NCBI GenBank assembly: GCA_009379735.1
Contig: WHTB01000001.1
Span: 1-64,000 of the forward strand
Source of the DNA: Propionibacteriales bacterium
GTDB lineage: Bacteria; Actinomycetota; Actinomycetes; Propionibacteriales; Nocardioidaceae
Direction: 5' to 3'
DNA length: 64,000 bases
Position numbers and translations under genes: made by a program. Below are positions 1 through 9,900 of this stretch, in pieces (positions within the stretch are counted from its first letter, which is position 1; the number at the start of each line of letters is the position of its first letter). The notes under the pieces are model-generated. The model saw only the letters and a list, made by a program, of their open reading frames with translations, had not been told where the DNA came from and ran no database searches.

Positions 1-81
1 CCCGCCGGCAAGCGCGCACGCCACCACCGGGACCAGGGCGGTTCTCAGCTTCAGACGACTCAGTAGCGACGGAGAATGCAT
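1..81 (-). CDS. Secreted protein, N-terminal fragment (signal peptide only)
   Basis: An open frame begins with ATG at 81 and runs off the left edge of the window after 27 codons. The residues are a short basic start followed by a hydrophobic stretch, LRTALVPVVACALAGG, which is a typical export signal and could be a lipoprotein signal because of the VACALAGG segment. A GGAGAGG ribosome site lies about 9 bases upstream. It starts 48 bases after the stop of the large ThuA/sugar-dehydrogenase gene on the same strand, so the two are probably co-transcribed. The mature function is outside the window and cannot be inferred. Confidence 0.6.
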   Translation of the reverse strand, partial: MHSPSLLSRLKLRTALVPVVACALAGG

Positions 82-129
82 GTCGTGTTCCTCTCCTGTG
101 GGTGGTGTGGCACTCCCCGAGCTGGGTGC

Positions 130-3100
130 TTACCGGGACCGGGCGGCGGCGGAGATGATGTCCTCGCGCTCCTCCGCGGTGATCACCTCGTCACGCTCGA
201 GCTGGTCGGTGACCGACCTGACATGGACCATGAATCGGCCACGCGAGGGCCAGTCGCGCTCGTCCTCGATGACGTCCTCGACGGTGCAGCCGTCACCTCG
301 GTCACGGTTCGCGACCCCGGAGTCGGTGGTACGCAGGACCACGGTCTCGCCCAGGTCCGAGCCGGGGCAGGCGTCCGCCTTGATCTCGAACGAGGCGCTC
401 TGCGGCTCGGACGTGTTGCCGGCGCCGTCGGTCGCCCGGAAGTCGACCGTGTGCGCGCCCTCGTCCTCCACCGTGAACGGCTCGGTGTAGGCGGTCCAGT
501 CACCGCCGTCGAGCGCGTACTCCACCGTCTCGACGCCTGACCCGTCGTCCGAGGCGTCCAGGGTCACCGTCACCGGCGAGTGGTACGTACCCTCGTAGCC
601 CGGTGCCGCGTCGCCGTTCGGCTCCGGCGGGTCGAGCGTCGCCGACACCGTCGGCGCCGCGTCGTCGAGCAGGTGGAAGTAGTCGAACGCGACCGTGGTC
701 GCCGACGTCTGCTCCTGGCCGAACGCGTACAGGCCGACGTCGGCACCCTCGAGCTGGTCGTTCACGATCGAGCCGACCTCTTCGAACGTGACGCCGTCGG
801 CGCTGTAGGAGCCGGTGAAGGTCGAGCCGGTCTTCTCCAGCCGCAGCCACCAGGTCGTGACGTCGTCGGGTAGCTCGACCTCCGGGAAGGCCGGCTGGAA
901 GATGTCGCCGATCTCGTGCCGCATCTCGATCTTCCGCTCGCACGGCTGTCCGACCGGTGAGGTCCCGACGTAGTCGAGCTTCAGGAACGTCTGGTCGCTG
1001 TCGTAGACCAGGACTCCGCCCTGCTGCCACCGCTCGCAGACGTTGCCGGAGACCTTGGTCTCCACCGCCCAGTCACCCTCCGGGAAGGACTGCAGCATCA
1101 GGTTCGGCGCGTTGTTGTGTTGGTCGAACAGGTTGGTCGGAGTGGTGTCGATCTTCAGCTGGCCGCCCTCGACCCGGAACCGGTTGAGGTCGGGCCGTAC
1201 CACCTTGTCCCAGCGACAGCCGTCCAGCCGGTCGCCGTCGAACTCGTCGTCGACCCCAGGATCGCTGCCGGGGTCGCCGCACTCGATCGGCGGCGACGGC
1301 TCGGGTACGACCTCGACCCGGACGAAGTCGGTCGCCGACGCTCCGGACGCATCGGTCACCGTGACCGTCGGCCGGTAGACGCCCGACAGCGTGTAGGTGT
1401 GCGTGGGCTGCGGACCGGTCGCGGTCGACCCGTCGCCGAAGTCCCACTCGTACGTGAGGTCCTCGCCTTCGGGATCGGACGCGCTCGCGCCGAACGTCAC
1501 GTCCACCGGCTGCTCCCCCTCGGTGGGGTCGGCGGTCACCGAGGTGATCTCCGGACGGGCGTTCGCCGACATGCCCTTGCCGCGGAACTTCAGGTAGTTG
1601 AGGTTGAAGAGCCCGTCGTCGCCCGGGTTGTTGACGAACACGAAGAACAGCTCATGAGTGCCTCCGGGATCCTCGATCGGCGCGGTCACGTCGGTCCAGG
1701 TCTGCCAGCCTCCGGTCGGCTCGATCACGCTGTCGCTGATCACCGGTCCGTCCGGCGAGTCGACGTGGACCTCGACCCGTCCACCGAGCCCGCCCGACGC
1801 GACGCGGTAGGTGACCTCGTCGATCCCGGCGAGGTTCATCCGCTCGTACGCGATGTGGTCGCCGTGGCCGATGAAGCCGATGTTCTGGACGCCACCCTTG
1901 GGGTCGCTGGTCAGCTCGAGCTGGACGCCGCTCTGGCTGGAGAAGTGCTCGGCCTCCTTGCGCTTGGGCTGCAGCACGTGCAGGTCCCGGCCGGTGAGCG
2001 ACCCTACTCCGGCGCCGCCGGCGTCGGTGTAGCTCGCCTCGAGCACGACGAACAGCTCCTCGCTGTCGGGGTGCCCGCTGTCCTTTCGGGTCTGCACCAC
2101 GCCCTCGCAGCCGGAGAGGACCTCCTCCGGGTGCGCGTGCGTGTCGTGCCCGAGCGAGACCTGCAGCTTCACGTCCTCACACGAGATGGTCCCGCCGCCG
2201 GTCGAGCCGTCCTCGACGTCGGTCACGTCGATGCTGTACGGGATCTCGTCGCCGAAGTCGAAGAAGCCGCCGTCCACCGGGGGTTCCAGGGTCACCTCCG
2301 GGCTGGTGTTGCCGGCCGTGACCTCGACTGTCGCGGACGCACTGGTGCCGTCCTCGGCCGTCACCGTCAGTCTCGCGGTGTACGTCCCGGCCGTGGTGTA
2401 GGTGTGTGCGGGGTTGGCCTCGGTGGACTCGGCACCGTCGCCGAAGGCCCAGTGGAACGTCACCGGCAGGCCGTCCGGATGACCCGAGCCGGCGCTGGAG
2501 AACGCCACGTCCAGGGGCACGCCACCGGAGGTGGGGACTGCCTCAGCGACCGCGTCCGGCCGCACCTCGCCACCGGTGTACTCGATCCGGTAGATGCCCG
2601 AGTCGGTGTTGTCCCCACCGAACCCGGAGCCCCACTCGATCAGGTACATCGCGCCGTCCGGGCCGAACGTCATGTCCATCGGCCGCAGGAACTCGAGGCT
2701 GTTCAGCAGCGGGTTGACCGTGTGGACCGCCTCCCCGTCGGAACGGATCTCGAACAGCTCGTTGTTGGTCCACTCGTAGAACATCGCGGCGCCGTCGTAG
2801 TACGCCGGCCACTTGACGTCCGACTGGAGGGCCGGGTCGAAGCGGTACACCGGTCCCGCCATCGGGCCACCGCCGGTGCCGATCACCGGGGCGTTCGTAC
2901 CCTCGGGTGAGCGCCCGTAGTAGACGTCGGGGTCGACCACCGGCGGCAGGTTCGTCAGGCCGGTGTTGTTGGGCGAGTCGTTGACCGGGTTGGCGCAGTC
3001 GTACTCCGGTCCGGACGTGCCGGTGGCGAAGTCGAAGTCGCGGTAGACCGCCGACCCGTGGCAGTACGGCCAGCCGTAGTTCCCAGCCGCCGTGATGCGG

Positions 3101-4656
3101 TTCCACTCGACCCGACCCTCGGGGCCACGCTCAGCGTCGGCGTTGTTGGCGTCGGGGCCGTAGTCGGCCACCAGCAACGCGCCCGTCCCGGGGTCCAGCT
3201 CGATCCGGAACGGGTTACGGAAGCCCATCGCGTAGATCTCCGGCAGCGTCTGGGCCGTCCCGGCCGGGAACAGGTTGCCGCCCGGGACGGTGTACGTACC
3301 GTCGTCCTCCGGGTGGACCCGCAGCACCTTTCCGCGCAGGTCGTTGGTGTTGGCGGCGCTGCGCTGCGCGTCGAACGACTTGCGGCCGGCCCGTTCGTCC
3401 ACCGGCGCGTAGCCGTCGGACTCGAACGGGTTGGTGTCGTCGCCGGTGGCGGCGTAGAGGTTGCCGTCGGCGTCGAACGTGAGCGAGCCGCCGGCGTGGC
3501 CAGAGACCTCCCGGTCGACCGGGACCTTCAGCAGCACCTTCTCACTGGCGAGGTCCAGGGTGTTGCCGGTCAGCGTGAAGCGCGACAGACGCTGGGCCGG
3601 CTCGGCGACGTCTGGTGCGTAGTACAGGTAGATCCAGTTGTTGGTCGCGAAGTTCGGGTCCAGGGCCAGCCCGAGCAGGCCGTCCTCCCGCTGCAGGAAC
3701 ACGTCGAGCGTCCCGGCGACTGTGGTCTGGCCGGTGTCCGGGTCGAACACGCGCACCTCACCAGCACGCTCGATGTAGACGACCCGGCCGTCGGCGGCGA
3801 CGTCGAGCTCCATCGGGTTCGAGGTGCCGGTGTCGAGCGCGACCTTGTCGAAGTTGTCCCAAACGGTCCCGCCGCAGTCAGCGTCCACTGCGCCGGCGGC
3901 CGTCTGGATCCCGCCGAGCAGATGCTCGATGAAGTCGGGCTCGCTGTAGGACTCGATGGTGTGGCCGCCGCCGGTGTACCAGGAGCGTCCACCCTGGTAG
4001 TCCTGGCACCAGGTGATCGGGTGGTCGGCGCCCATCGTCCCGGCGCCCGGGTCGTACGTGCTCTCGTCCAGCTCGGCGAGCACGTGCACGTTGCCACGCG
4101 GGTTGGTCCGGTAGTTGTACCACTCGTCGAAGCGTGCCCAGTCCGCCGACAGATGGTCAGTCGAGGGGTGAGCGCGGTCCGAAACCTTGACCGTGGCGTC
4201 CTGGTTGGCCGGGTGGCTGTCGAAGTACGCACCGACGAGCTCGCCGTACCACGGCCAGTCGTACTCCGTGTCGGCTGCGGCGTGGACACCGGCGTAGCCA
4301 CCGCCGGCCGCGATGTAGCGCTCGAACGCCGCCTGCTGGGTGTCGTTGAGCACGTCGCCGGTGGTCGACAGCCAGATCACGACGTCGTAGTTGGCGAGGT
4401 TCTCGTCGGTGAACGCGGCCGCGTCCTCCGTCGTGTCGACGCCGAAGTTGTGGTCCACCCCGAGCTGCTGGATGGCCGCGATCCCGGCCGGGATCGAGTC
4501 GTGGCGGAACGCGCTGGTCTTCGAGAAGACGAGGGCGTGGAAGTCATGCTCGGGGTGCGCCGCCGCCGGTGCGGCAGACACCGCGGCGGACACTGGGACC
4601 AGTCCGAGGACCAGGGCGATCAAGGCCAGCAAACGAACGAGGACGGTGCGCTTCAT
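130..4656 (-). CDS. Secreted multidomain ThuA / PQQ-type sugar dehydrogenase-like protein
   Basis: A 1508-residue exported protein. After a Sec signal (about 1-33) come a ThuA-like domain (about 35-260, with GGGYAGVHAA), a glucose/sorbosone-dehydrogenase beta-propeller (about 265-690, with DGLLGLALDPNF and GFRNPFRIELDP), a PKD domain (about 690-780, WAFGDGAEST), a CBM6-like region (about 895-1035), a second PKD domain (about 1036-1125, WDFGDGSTATG), a concanavalin-like DUF1349/LamG-type domain (about 1130-1320), an OmpL47-type segment (about 1340-1430) and a C-terminal module from about 1437 beginning DSGVANR. ThuA proteins are linked to keto-disaccharide metabolism, so an extracellular role in oxidised-sugar breakdown is inferred. 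The C-terminal module recurs at the N-terminus of the secreted DUF1080 protein at 11513-12547. The substrate is unknown. Confidence 0.85.
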   Translation of the reverse strand: MKRTVLVRLLALIALVLGLVPVSAAVSAAPAAAHPEHDFHALVFSKTSAFRHDSIPAGIAAIQQLGVDHNFGVDTTEDAAAFTDENLANYDVVIWLSTTGDVLNDTQQAAFERYIAAGGGYAGVHAAADTEYDWPWYGELVGAYFDSHPANQDATVKVSDRAHPSTDHLSADWARFDEWYNYRTNPRGNVHVLAELDESTYDPGAGTMGADHPITWCQDYQGGRSWYTGGGHTIESYSEPDFIEHLLGGIQTAAGAVDADCGGTVWDNFDKVALDTGTSNPMELDVAADGRVVYIERAGEVRVFDPDTGQTTVAGTLDVFLQREDGLLGLALDPNFATNNWIYLYYAPDVAEPAQRLSRFTLTGNTLDLASEKVLLKVPVDREVSGHAGGSLTFDADGNLYAATGDDTNPFESDGYAPVDERAGRKSFDAQRSAANTNDLRGKVLRVHPEDDGTYTVPGGNLFPAGTAQTLPEIYAMGFRNPFRIELDPGTGALLVADYGPDANNADAERGPEGRVEWNRITAAGNYGWPYCHGSAVYRDFDFATGTSGPEYDCANPVNDSPNNTGLTNLPPVVDPDVYYGRSPEGTNAPVIGTGGGPMAGPVYRFDPALQSDVKWPAYYDGAAMFYEWTNNELFEIRSDGEAVHTVNPLLNSLEFLRPMDMTFGPDGAMYLIEWGSGFGGDNTDSGIYRIEYTGGEVRPDAVAEAVPTSGGVPLDVAFSSAGSGHPDGLPVTFHWAFGDGAESTEANPAHTYTTAGTYTARLTVTAEDGTSASATVEVTAGNTSPEVTLEPPVDGGFFDFGDEIPYSIDVTDVEDGSTGGGTISCEDVKLQVSLGHDTHAHPEEVLSGCEGVVQTRKDSGHPDSEELFVVLEASYTDAGGAGVGSLTGRDLHVLQPKRKEAEHFSSQSGVQLELTSDPKGGVQNIGFIGHGDHIAYERMNLAGIDEVTYRVASGGLGGRVEVHVDSPDGPVISDSVIEPTGGWQTWTDVTAPIEDPGGTHELFFVFVNNPGDDGLFNLNYLKFRGKGMSANARPEITSVTADPTEGEQPVDVTFGASASDPEGEDLTYEWDFGDGSTATGPQPTHTYTLSGVYRPTVTVTDASGASATDFVRVEVVPEPSPPIECGDPGSDPGVDDEFDGDRLDGCRWDKVVRPDLNRFRVEGGQLKIDTTPTNLFDQHNNAPNLMLQSFPEGDWAVETKVSGNVCERWQQGGVLVYDSDQTFLKLDYVGTSPVGQPCERKIEMRHEIGDIFQPAFPEVELPDDVTTWWLRLEKTGSTFTGSYSADGVTFEEVGSIVNDQLEGADVGLYAFGQEQTSATTVAFDYFHLLDDAAPTVSATLDPPEPNGDAAPGYEGTYHSPVTVTLDASDDGSGVETVEYALDGGDWTAYTEPFTVEDEGAHTVDFRATDGAGNTSEPQSASFEIKADACPGSDLGETVVLRTTDSGVANRDRGDGCTVEDVIEDERDWPSRGRFMVHVRSVTDQLERDEVITAEEREDIISAAARSR

Positions 4657-4899
4657 GGGTCGCTCCTGGGTGCGTGTCAGGTCGCCAGATCGTCGGTGTT
4701 CATCGGTGGGAGAGGTCGGTCAGCAAGTCGGGTGCGCCGGTGGCCGCACGTGCGCAGGGAGACGCGGCTCGACCCGCTGGCTGGCGTTGTCAGGGAGGAG
4801 CGTGACGGGGTCCCCGCCCGGCCCGCGCAGAGCCGGGTCCGAATCCGCGGTCCGGAGATACCACCCCGTGGTGTGGTACCGGTTACATCCACGCGGCTG

Positions 4900-4929
4900 A
4901 GGCTAGGTTCCCGTTCTGCCGATTGTCAA
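4900..4929 (-). promoter_or_regulatory. Promoter of the ThuA/sugar-dehydrogenase gene
   Basis: Reading the minus strand, a perfect -35 TTGACA (4929-4924) is followed after 18 bases by TAGCCT (4905-4900), giving a predicted start near 4892 and a leader of about 236 bases. The span 4657-5033 holds no other gene I can support. A GGTACCGGTTAC element at 4875-4886, just downstream of the start, resembles a LacI-family operator with a CCGG centre (8 of 12 positions symmetric). That part is only a suggestion. Confidence 0.5.
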
Positions 4930-5033
4930 GCAAAAGTCGGCACCTGTTCGGCATACTTCCACCAGTAGTCGACGCAAACCGGAACCCGAGCCCAATTCAG
5001 GCTCTCGCGCCGGCTTGGTGGCCTTGTGGCGGG

Positions 5034-5825
5034 TCAGGGGCCGACGTGCACACCCACGCCGGACGATGCCGGGGCCAGCTCGGGCCGCAGCACCAGGTCG
5101 TCGTCGTAGTCGCCGCCGTTTTGGTGACGGAACGGGATCGGCGCGGTGTGCTCGATCGCGGTCACCCGCTGCACGACCTGTGCGGCGGCCATGGCGTACT
5201 GCTCCGGGCTCATCCGGTCGGCGCCGTACACCGCGACCGGCGGCAGGACGGACATCCCGACGTACCAAAGGGTCCCGTGCAGGAGCGGGAACAGCACCTG
5301 GTCAAGCTGTCCGTTGATCCCGCGCGGCCCCAACGCCGCCTCGGGGCTGCCGGTGGTGACGACGACGAGGGCGCGTTTCCCGGTCAGCTTTCCTTCGCCG
5401 TAGCGCAACGTTCGGTCCGGATGCTCCGGGTCACGGACGCCGTACGCGTACCCCTTCACGAAGATCCGGTCGAACCAGCCCTTCAGGATGGCGGGCATGC
5501 CGTACCACCAGAGCGGAAACTGCAGCACGACCGTGTCGGCCCAGTCGAGCTTGTCCTGCTCTGCGCGGATGTCCTCGCTCAGCCGCCCGGCCGCGTACGC
5601 CTCCTTGGACGCCGAGCTGACCACCAGCCGCTCGTCGGGAATGCATGCCTCCGTGGGCTCGTCGCCGAAGTCGTCACGGTCGACCGTCGCCTTCCACTTC
5701 ATGGCATAGAGGTCGGAGACCCGGCAGGTATGGCTGGCCGCGCGGATAGCACGAACGCCGTCGTCGTACAGCGACCCGCTGAGTGACTTCTGCTCCGGAT
5801 GGGCGAACACCCACAGCACCTTCAC
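5034..5825 (-). CDS. NAD(P)H:quinone oxidoreductase, flavodoxin-like fold
   Basis: A 263-residue cytoplasmic flavoprotein of the Kef/NQO1/MdaB type, which transfers two electrons from NAD(P)H to quinones. The start KVLWVFAHPEQKSLSGSL is the FMN/FAD phosphate-binding loop of the family. FPLWWYGMPAILKGWFDR (about 105-122) is its diagnostic active-site segment, and GKRALVVVTTGSPEAA follows. The GTG at 5825 is chosen because the family starts immediately before KVLW and an AGAGGGG ribosome site sits 5 bases upstream; a longer frame to 5858 has no such site. It follows the uridine-kinase-like gene by 58 bases on the same strand. The physiological quinone is unknown. Confidence 0.85.
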   Translation of the reverse strand: MKVLWVFAHPEQKSLSGSLYDDGVRAIRAASHTCRVSDLYAMKWKATVDRDDFGDEPTEACIPDERLVVSSASKEAYAAGRLSEDIRAEQDKLDWADTVVLQFPLWWYGMPAILKGWFDRIFVKGYAYGVRDPEHPDRTLRYGEGKLTGKRALVVVTTGSPEAALGPRGINGQLDQVLFPLLHGTLWYVGMSVLPPVAVYGADRMSPEQYAMAAAQVVQRVTAIEHTAPIPFRHQNGGDYDDDLVLRPELAPASSGVGVHVGP

Positions 5826-5883
5826 GATGACCCCTCTTCCGTCGACGCACTCGAGCAAGTCTGTCGGCCGCGGCCAGCATCTC

Positions 5884-6540
5884 TCACCTCAGCGACGGCG
5901 CGTGCGGCTCGGTGTTGTCGACGACCACCGTCGCACGGCTGGCCGGGTTGCAGGACGCGAAATAGCCGCGCTGCGCTTGAACGTACCGGCGGATGCTCGG
6001 GTGCTCTGGGTCGGGGTTGGTCCCATCCCGGTCCGCCATCCTGGCCGCCGTCGTGGCGAACGGCACGTCGAGGAAGACCGAGAAGTCCCACACCCCGACC
6101 AGCTCGTCGCGGTGCAGGAACAACCCGTCGACGACGAGCACGCAACCCGCCGCCGCGACCTGGGTCGGCGGGTCGAGCACACCGTCGGTGGCGAGGTCGT
6201 GCCCGCGTGGCCTGTACCGCCGGCTGCCGCCGGGACCGAGTGGGTCAAGCACGTACGACCGGAGCCGGTCGTAGTCGAAGGAGTCGAGCCAGAACCCTTC
6301 GGGTGACGCACGACCGCGCCGGTATCTCACCGCACGAACGTGATGGAAGTCGTCGACCGAGACCCGCACCACAGCTCGGCCGAGCGCGCGCAGCCGCTCC
6401 GCGAGCTCGTCGGCGAACACCGTCTTCCCGGAGCCGTCGACGCCGTCGACCCCCACGCGTACGCAGTCGGCGTCGGACGCGTCAGGGACGAGGCCCGCCA
6501 CCTGGTCGAGCAGCCGCCGACGTCGGGCTGACAGCGTCAC
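5884..6540 (-). CDS. Uridine kinase-like P-loop protein
   Basis: A 218-residue P-loop nucleoside kinase-like protein. The Walker A motif GVDGVDGSGKT lies near residue 30, followed by RVSVDDFHH, the uridine/pantothenate-kinase-type substrate segment, and CVLVVDGLFLHRDELVGVWD, the strand and lid region. The C-terminal NPASRATVVVDNTEPHAP is typical of the actinobacterial uridine kinase annotation. It starts with GTG at 6540, whose GTGA overlaps the TGA of the thioesterase gene, so the two are translationally coupled. Phosphorylation of uridine or cytidine is a family expectation and the true substrate is unproven. Confidence 0.75.
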   Translation of the reverse strand: MTLSARRRRLLDQVAGLVPDASDADCVRVGVDGVDGSGKTVFADELAERLRALGRAVVRVSVDDFHHVRAVRYRRGRASPEGFWLDSFDYDRLRSYVLDPLGPGGSRRYRPRGHDLATDGVLDPPTQVAAAGCVLVVDGLFLHRDELVGVWDFSVFLDVPFATTAARMADRDGTNPDPEHPSIRRYVQAQRGYFASCNPASRATVVVDNTEPHAPSLR

Positions 6541-6974
6541 GTCTGTAGCGCGGCCAGGGTCACGCGGATCTGCGCGGGTACGTCGACGACCTCGCGGCTG
6601 TCCCGGTCGACATAGACGTGCACGAACCGCCCGTCGGCGGCCGCCTCGTCAGACCTGCCCTGGAACACGGCCAGCCGGTAGACGATGCTCCGCTCCCCCA
6701 GCCGCTCGACCGCGATACCGACCTCGACCGGGTCGGGGAAACCGAGCTCCCGATGGAAGACACAGCCGGTCTCGGCGACCAACCCGACCGCCGGCAGCCG
6801 GCGGATATCGGTGCCGGACGACTGCATCAGCCAGCCGTTGACCGCGGTGTCGAAGTACGAGTAGTAGACGACGTTGTTGACATGGCCGTACACGTCCTCG
6901 TCATCCCACCGCGTGCTGATCGGGTAGCGGACCGAGAAGTCGGACCGCCGCGACGGCGCCGGGCGATCACTCAC
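6537..6974 (-). CDS. Acyl-CoA thioesterase, hotdog fold (4HBT/FadM-like)
   Basis: A 145-residue single hotdog-domain protein, the usual length for YbgC/FadM-type thioesterases, which hydrolyse acyl-CoA in the cytoplasm. TRWDDEDVYGHVNNVVYYSYFD carries the conserved D-x-x-G-H-V-N-N element, where the Asp is catalytic. The start GTG at 6974 forms a GTGA overlap with the smc stop, and the stop overlaps the next start in the same way. The run smc, thioesterase, kinase therefore reads as one operon with coupled translation. Chain-length preference cannot be read from the sequence. Confidence 0.85.
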   Translation of the reverse strand: MSDRPAPSRRSDFSVRYPISTRWDDEDVYGHVNNVVYYSYFDTAVNGWLMQSSGTDIRRLPAVGLVAETGCVFHRELGFPDPVEVGIAVERLGERSIVYRLAVFQGRSDEAAADGRFVHVYVDRDSREVVDVPAQIRVTLAALQT

Positions 6975-9900
6975 GCCGACTCGGACTCGCGCAGCCGTTG
7001 GCTGATCACGGCCGAGACGCCGTCGCCGCGCATCGACACGCCGTAGAGCGCGTCGCCGACCTCCATGGTGCGCTTCTGGTGGGTGATCACCACCAGCTGG
7101 CTGTTCTCGCGCAGCTCCTCGTAGATCTCCAGCAGCCGCCCGAGGTTGGTGTCGTCGAGCGCCGCCTCGACCTCGTCGAGGATGTAGAACGGGCTCGGCC
7201 TGGCCTTGAACAACGCGACCAGGAACGCCACCGCCACCAGCGACCGCTCGCCACCCGACAGCAAGGACAGCCGCTTCACCTTCTTGCCGGCCGGGCGGGC
7301 CTCGACGTCGATGCCGGTGGCGAGCAGGTCCGACGGGTCCGTGAGCACGAGCCGACCCTCACCACCCGGGAACAGCCGCCCGAACACCTCGGCGAACTCG
7401 CGCTCGACGTCGACGTACGCCTGCATGAACACCTGCTCGACCCGCTCGTCGACCTCGCGCACGATGTCGAGCAGGTCACGGCGGGTCTGCTTCAGGTCCT
7501 CCAGCTGCTCGGTCAGGAACTTGTGCCGCTCCTCCAGGGCCGAGAACTCCTCGAGGGCCAGCGGGTTGACCTTGCCCAGCAACGCCAACGCGCGGTCGGC
7601 TGCGCGCAGCCGCTTCTCCTGCTCGGCGCGGACGAACGGCACCGGCTCGGGCTCGGTCTCGCGCTCCTCCCCCGGTGCGGCGGGTCCAGGTGGCACGAGT
7701 ACGTCGGGGCCGTAGTCGGTGACCAGCGCCTCGGGGTCGAGCCCGAGCTCGTCCAGCGCCCGCTCCTCGAGCTGCTCGATGCGCAACCGCTGCTCGGTGC
7801 GGGCCATCTCGTCGCGGTGCACGGTGTCGGTGAGCCGGCCGAGCTCGGCGTCGAGGTCGCGGATGCTCCCCCGGGTCGACGACAGTCGCTGCTCCCGCTC
7901 GGACCGCTCCCGCTCGACCCGCGCGCGGTCGTCGGCCGCGCGCTGCAGCGACCGCTCCAGCCGCTGGAGTACGACGACCGCGCCGCGGCCGACCGCCTCC
8001 GCAACGGCCGCCTCCCGACGCTGCCGCTCCCGCAGCGCCACCGCAGCCGCCCTGGCCTCGCGCTCCTTGCGGGCCGAGGCACGCAAGGCGTCGGCCCGGC
8101 CGTGCAGCGCACGCGCTCGCTCCTCGGCGGTGCGCAGCGCCAGTCGCGCCTCGGTCTCCTTCGCGCGAGCGGACCGGGCCGCCTCGCCCAGCTGCTGGAG
8201 CGCGTCGGTGTCAGGCTCCTCCTCGGGAGCATCCTCGGCTCTCGCCAACCGGTCCTCGAGGTCGGCGAGCCCTGCCATGTCACGGTCGCGGGCCTGGCCC
8301 GCCTCGTCGATCGCCGTGTTGAGCCGCGCGGCCTCGCCCTGGGCCGACCGCGCCTGCGAGCCGTGCTGACCGAGCTGCTCGGCGACCGCCGCCAGCGTGG
8401 CGTCGGACTCGTGCAACCTGGCCAGCGCGACGTCGACCCGACGGGCGGCGTCGGCCCGCTCCTCCTCCAGCCGGGCGATATCGAACCGCAGCCGCTCGGC
8501 CCGATGCGACGCCTCGGCCAGCTGCTCAGCGGCCTCGTCGACGGCGGCCTGCACCTCGAGCAGCGACGGGGTGGACGACGAGCCACCGGCCGCGAAGTGG
8601 GACGCGATCAGGTCTCCGTCGCGAGTAGCGGCGACCACGTCGGGCAGCTCGGCCACCAGCCTGCGGGCGGCCGACAGGTCGTCGACCACGGCGACCTTGA
8701 ACAGCAGCCTGCGCAGGCCACCGGCCAGCTCGGCGGGCGCTTCCACGACATCGATGGCGTAGCTCACGCCGGCGGGGAGGCCGGGCCACCCGGCGTCGTC
8801 GACCGGGTCCTGTCCCGGCCCGCCGCCGAGCAGCATGCCCGCGCGCCCGAGGTCGGCGCCCTTGAGGTGCGAGATCGCCCCGACCGCGCTGCCGAGGTCG
8901 GACACCGCGACCGCATCGGCGGCCGAGCCGAGCGCCGCCGCGACCGCGGCCTCATAGCCCGCGCGCACCGACAGCAGCGCCGCCACCGAGCCGAGCAGTC
9001 CCGACACCTCGTCGGTCGCAGCGAGCAGCGCACCGGCGCCGTCCTTGCGGGCGAGACCCAGCTCGAGCGCCTCACGACGCGCCGCGAGCGCAGCCCGCTC
9101 GCGCTCCGCGGTCTGCGCCTCGTCGCGCGCCTTCGCGAGCCTGTCGTCGAGGTCGTCGAGCGCTGACTGCGCGCCCTCGTGCTCGGCGTCGAGGCCCTGC
9201 TCCCCGGCGTCGAGACCGGCGACCTGGGTCTCCAGCGAGGTGAAGTCGCGCTGCGCCTTCTCGGCCCGAGCCAGTGCATCCTCGCGGGTGGCCGTCAGCC
9301 GGCCGACCTCTTCCTCGGCCGCCGCTGCGCGGCTCTTCAGCACGTTGACCTGACCGGTCAGCCGGGCCAGCCCTTCGCGCCGGTCGGCGGCCGCCCGGAC
9401 CAGACCGGCGACCCGGCGGTCCTCGTCGGCATGAGCTCCCTCGGCCTGCTGGCGCGCCTCGACGGCCTGCTCGAGCCCGGCTCGGTTGACGTCGACCTCG
9501 GCCCTGATCTCGGTCTCTTGCACCTCGACCCGCTGGGCCTCCTGCTCGAGCTCGATGGGGTCGCGGCCGACCCGCTCCTCGTCAGGCTGTGCAGCCAGGT
9601 TGCGTACGCGCTCGGCGGCGAGGCTCTGGGTGCCGCGGAGCCGCTCACGCAGCCCGGACAGGTGGTACCAGGTCTCCTGCGCCGTCGCCAGCCGCGGTGC
9701 GTCGGCGCGCAGGCTGTCTTCGAGCTCGGCCTCGGCAGACCGGACCGCGTTCAGCTCGGTCTCCACCGCCGTCCGCCGCTCACGGAGTGCGGTCTCGTCG
9801 GCGAGCTCCTCCTCGAGGGCGGCGCGGGCCCGCACGACGTCGTCGGCGAGCAGGCGGGCGCGCGCGTCGCGGGCGTCGGACTGGACGACCACGGCCTTGC

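Noticed and set aside
3058-4968. 636-residue frame on the plus strand, and others such as 1117-2910, 18708-21107 and 53851-55827
   Set aside because: They are antisense to well-supported genes, have Arg/Val/Gly-rich shadow composition typical of high-GC DNA, and show no domain or ribosome site.
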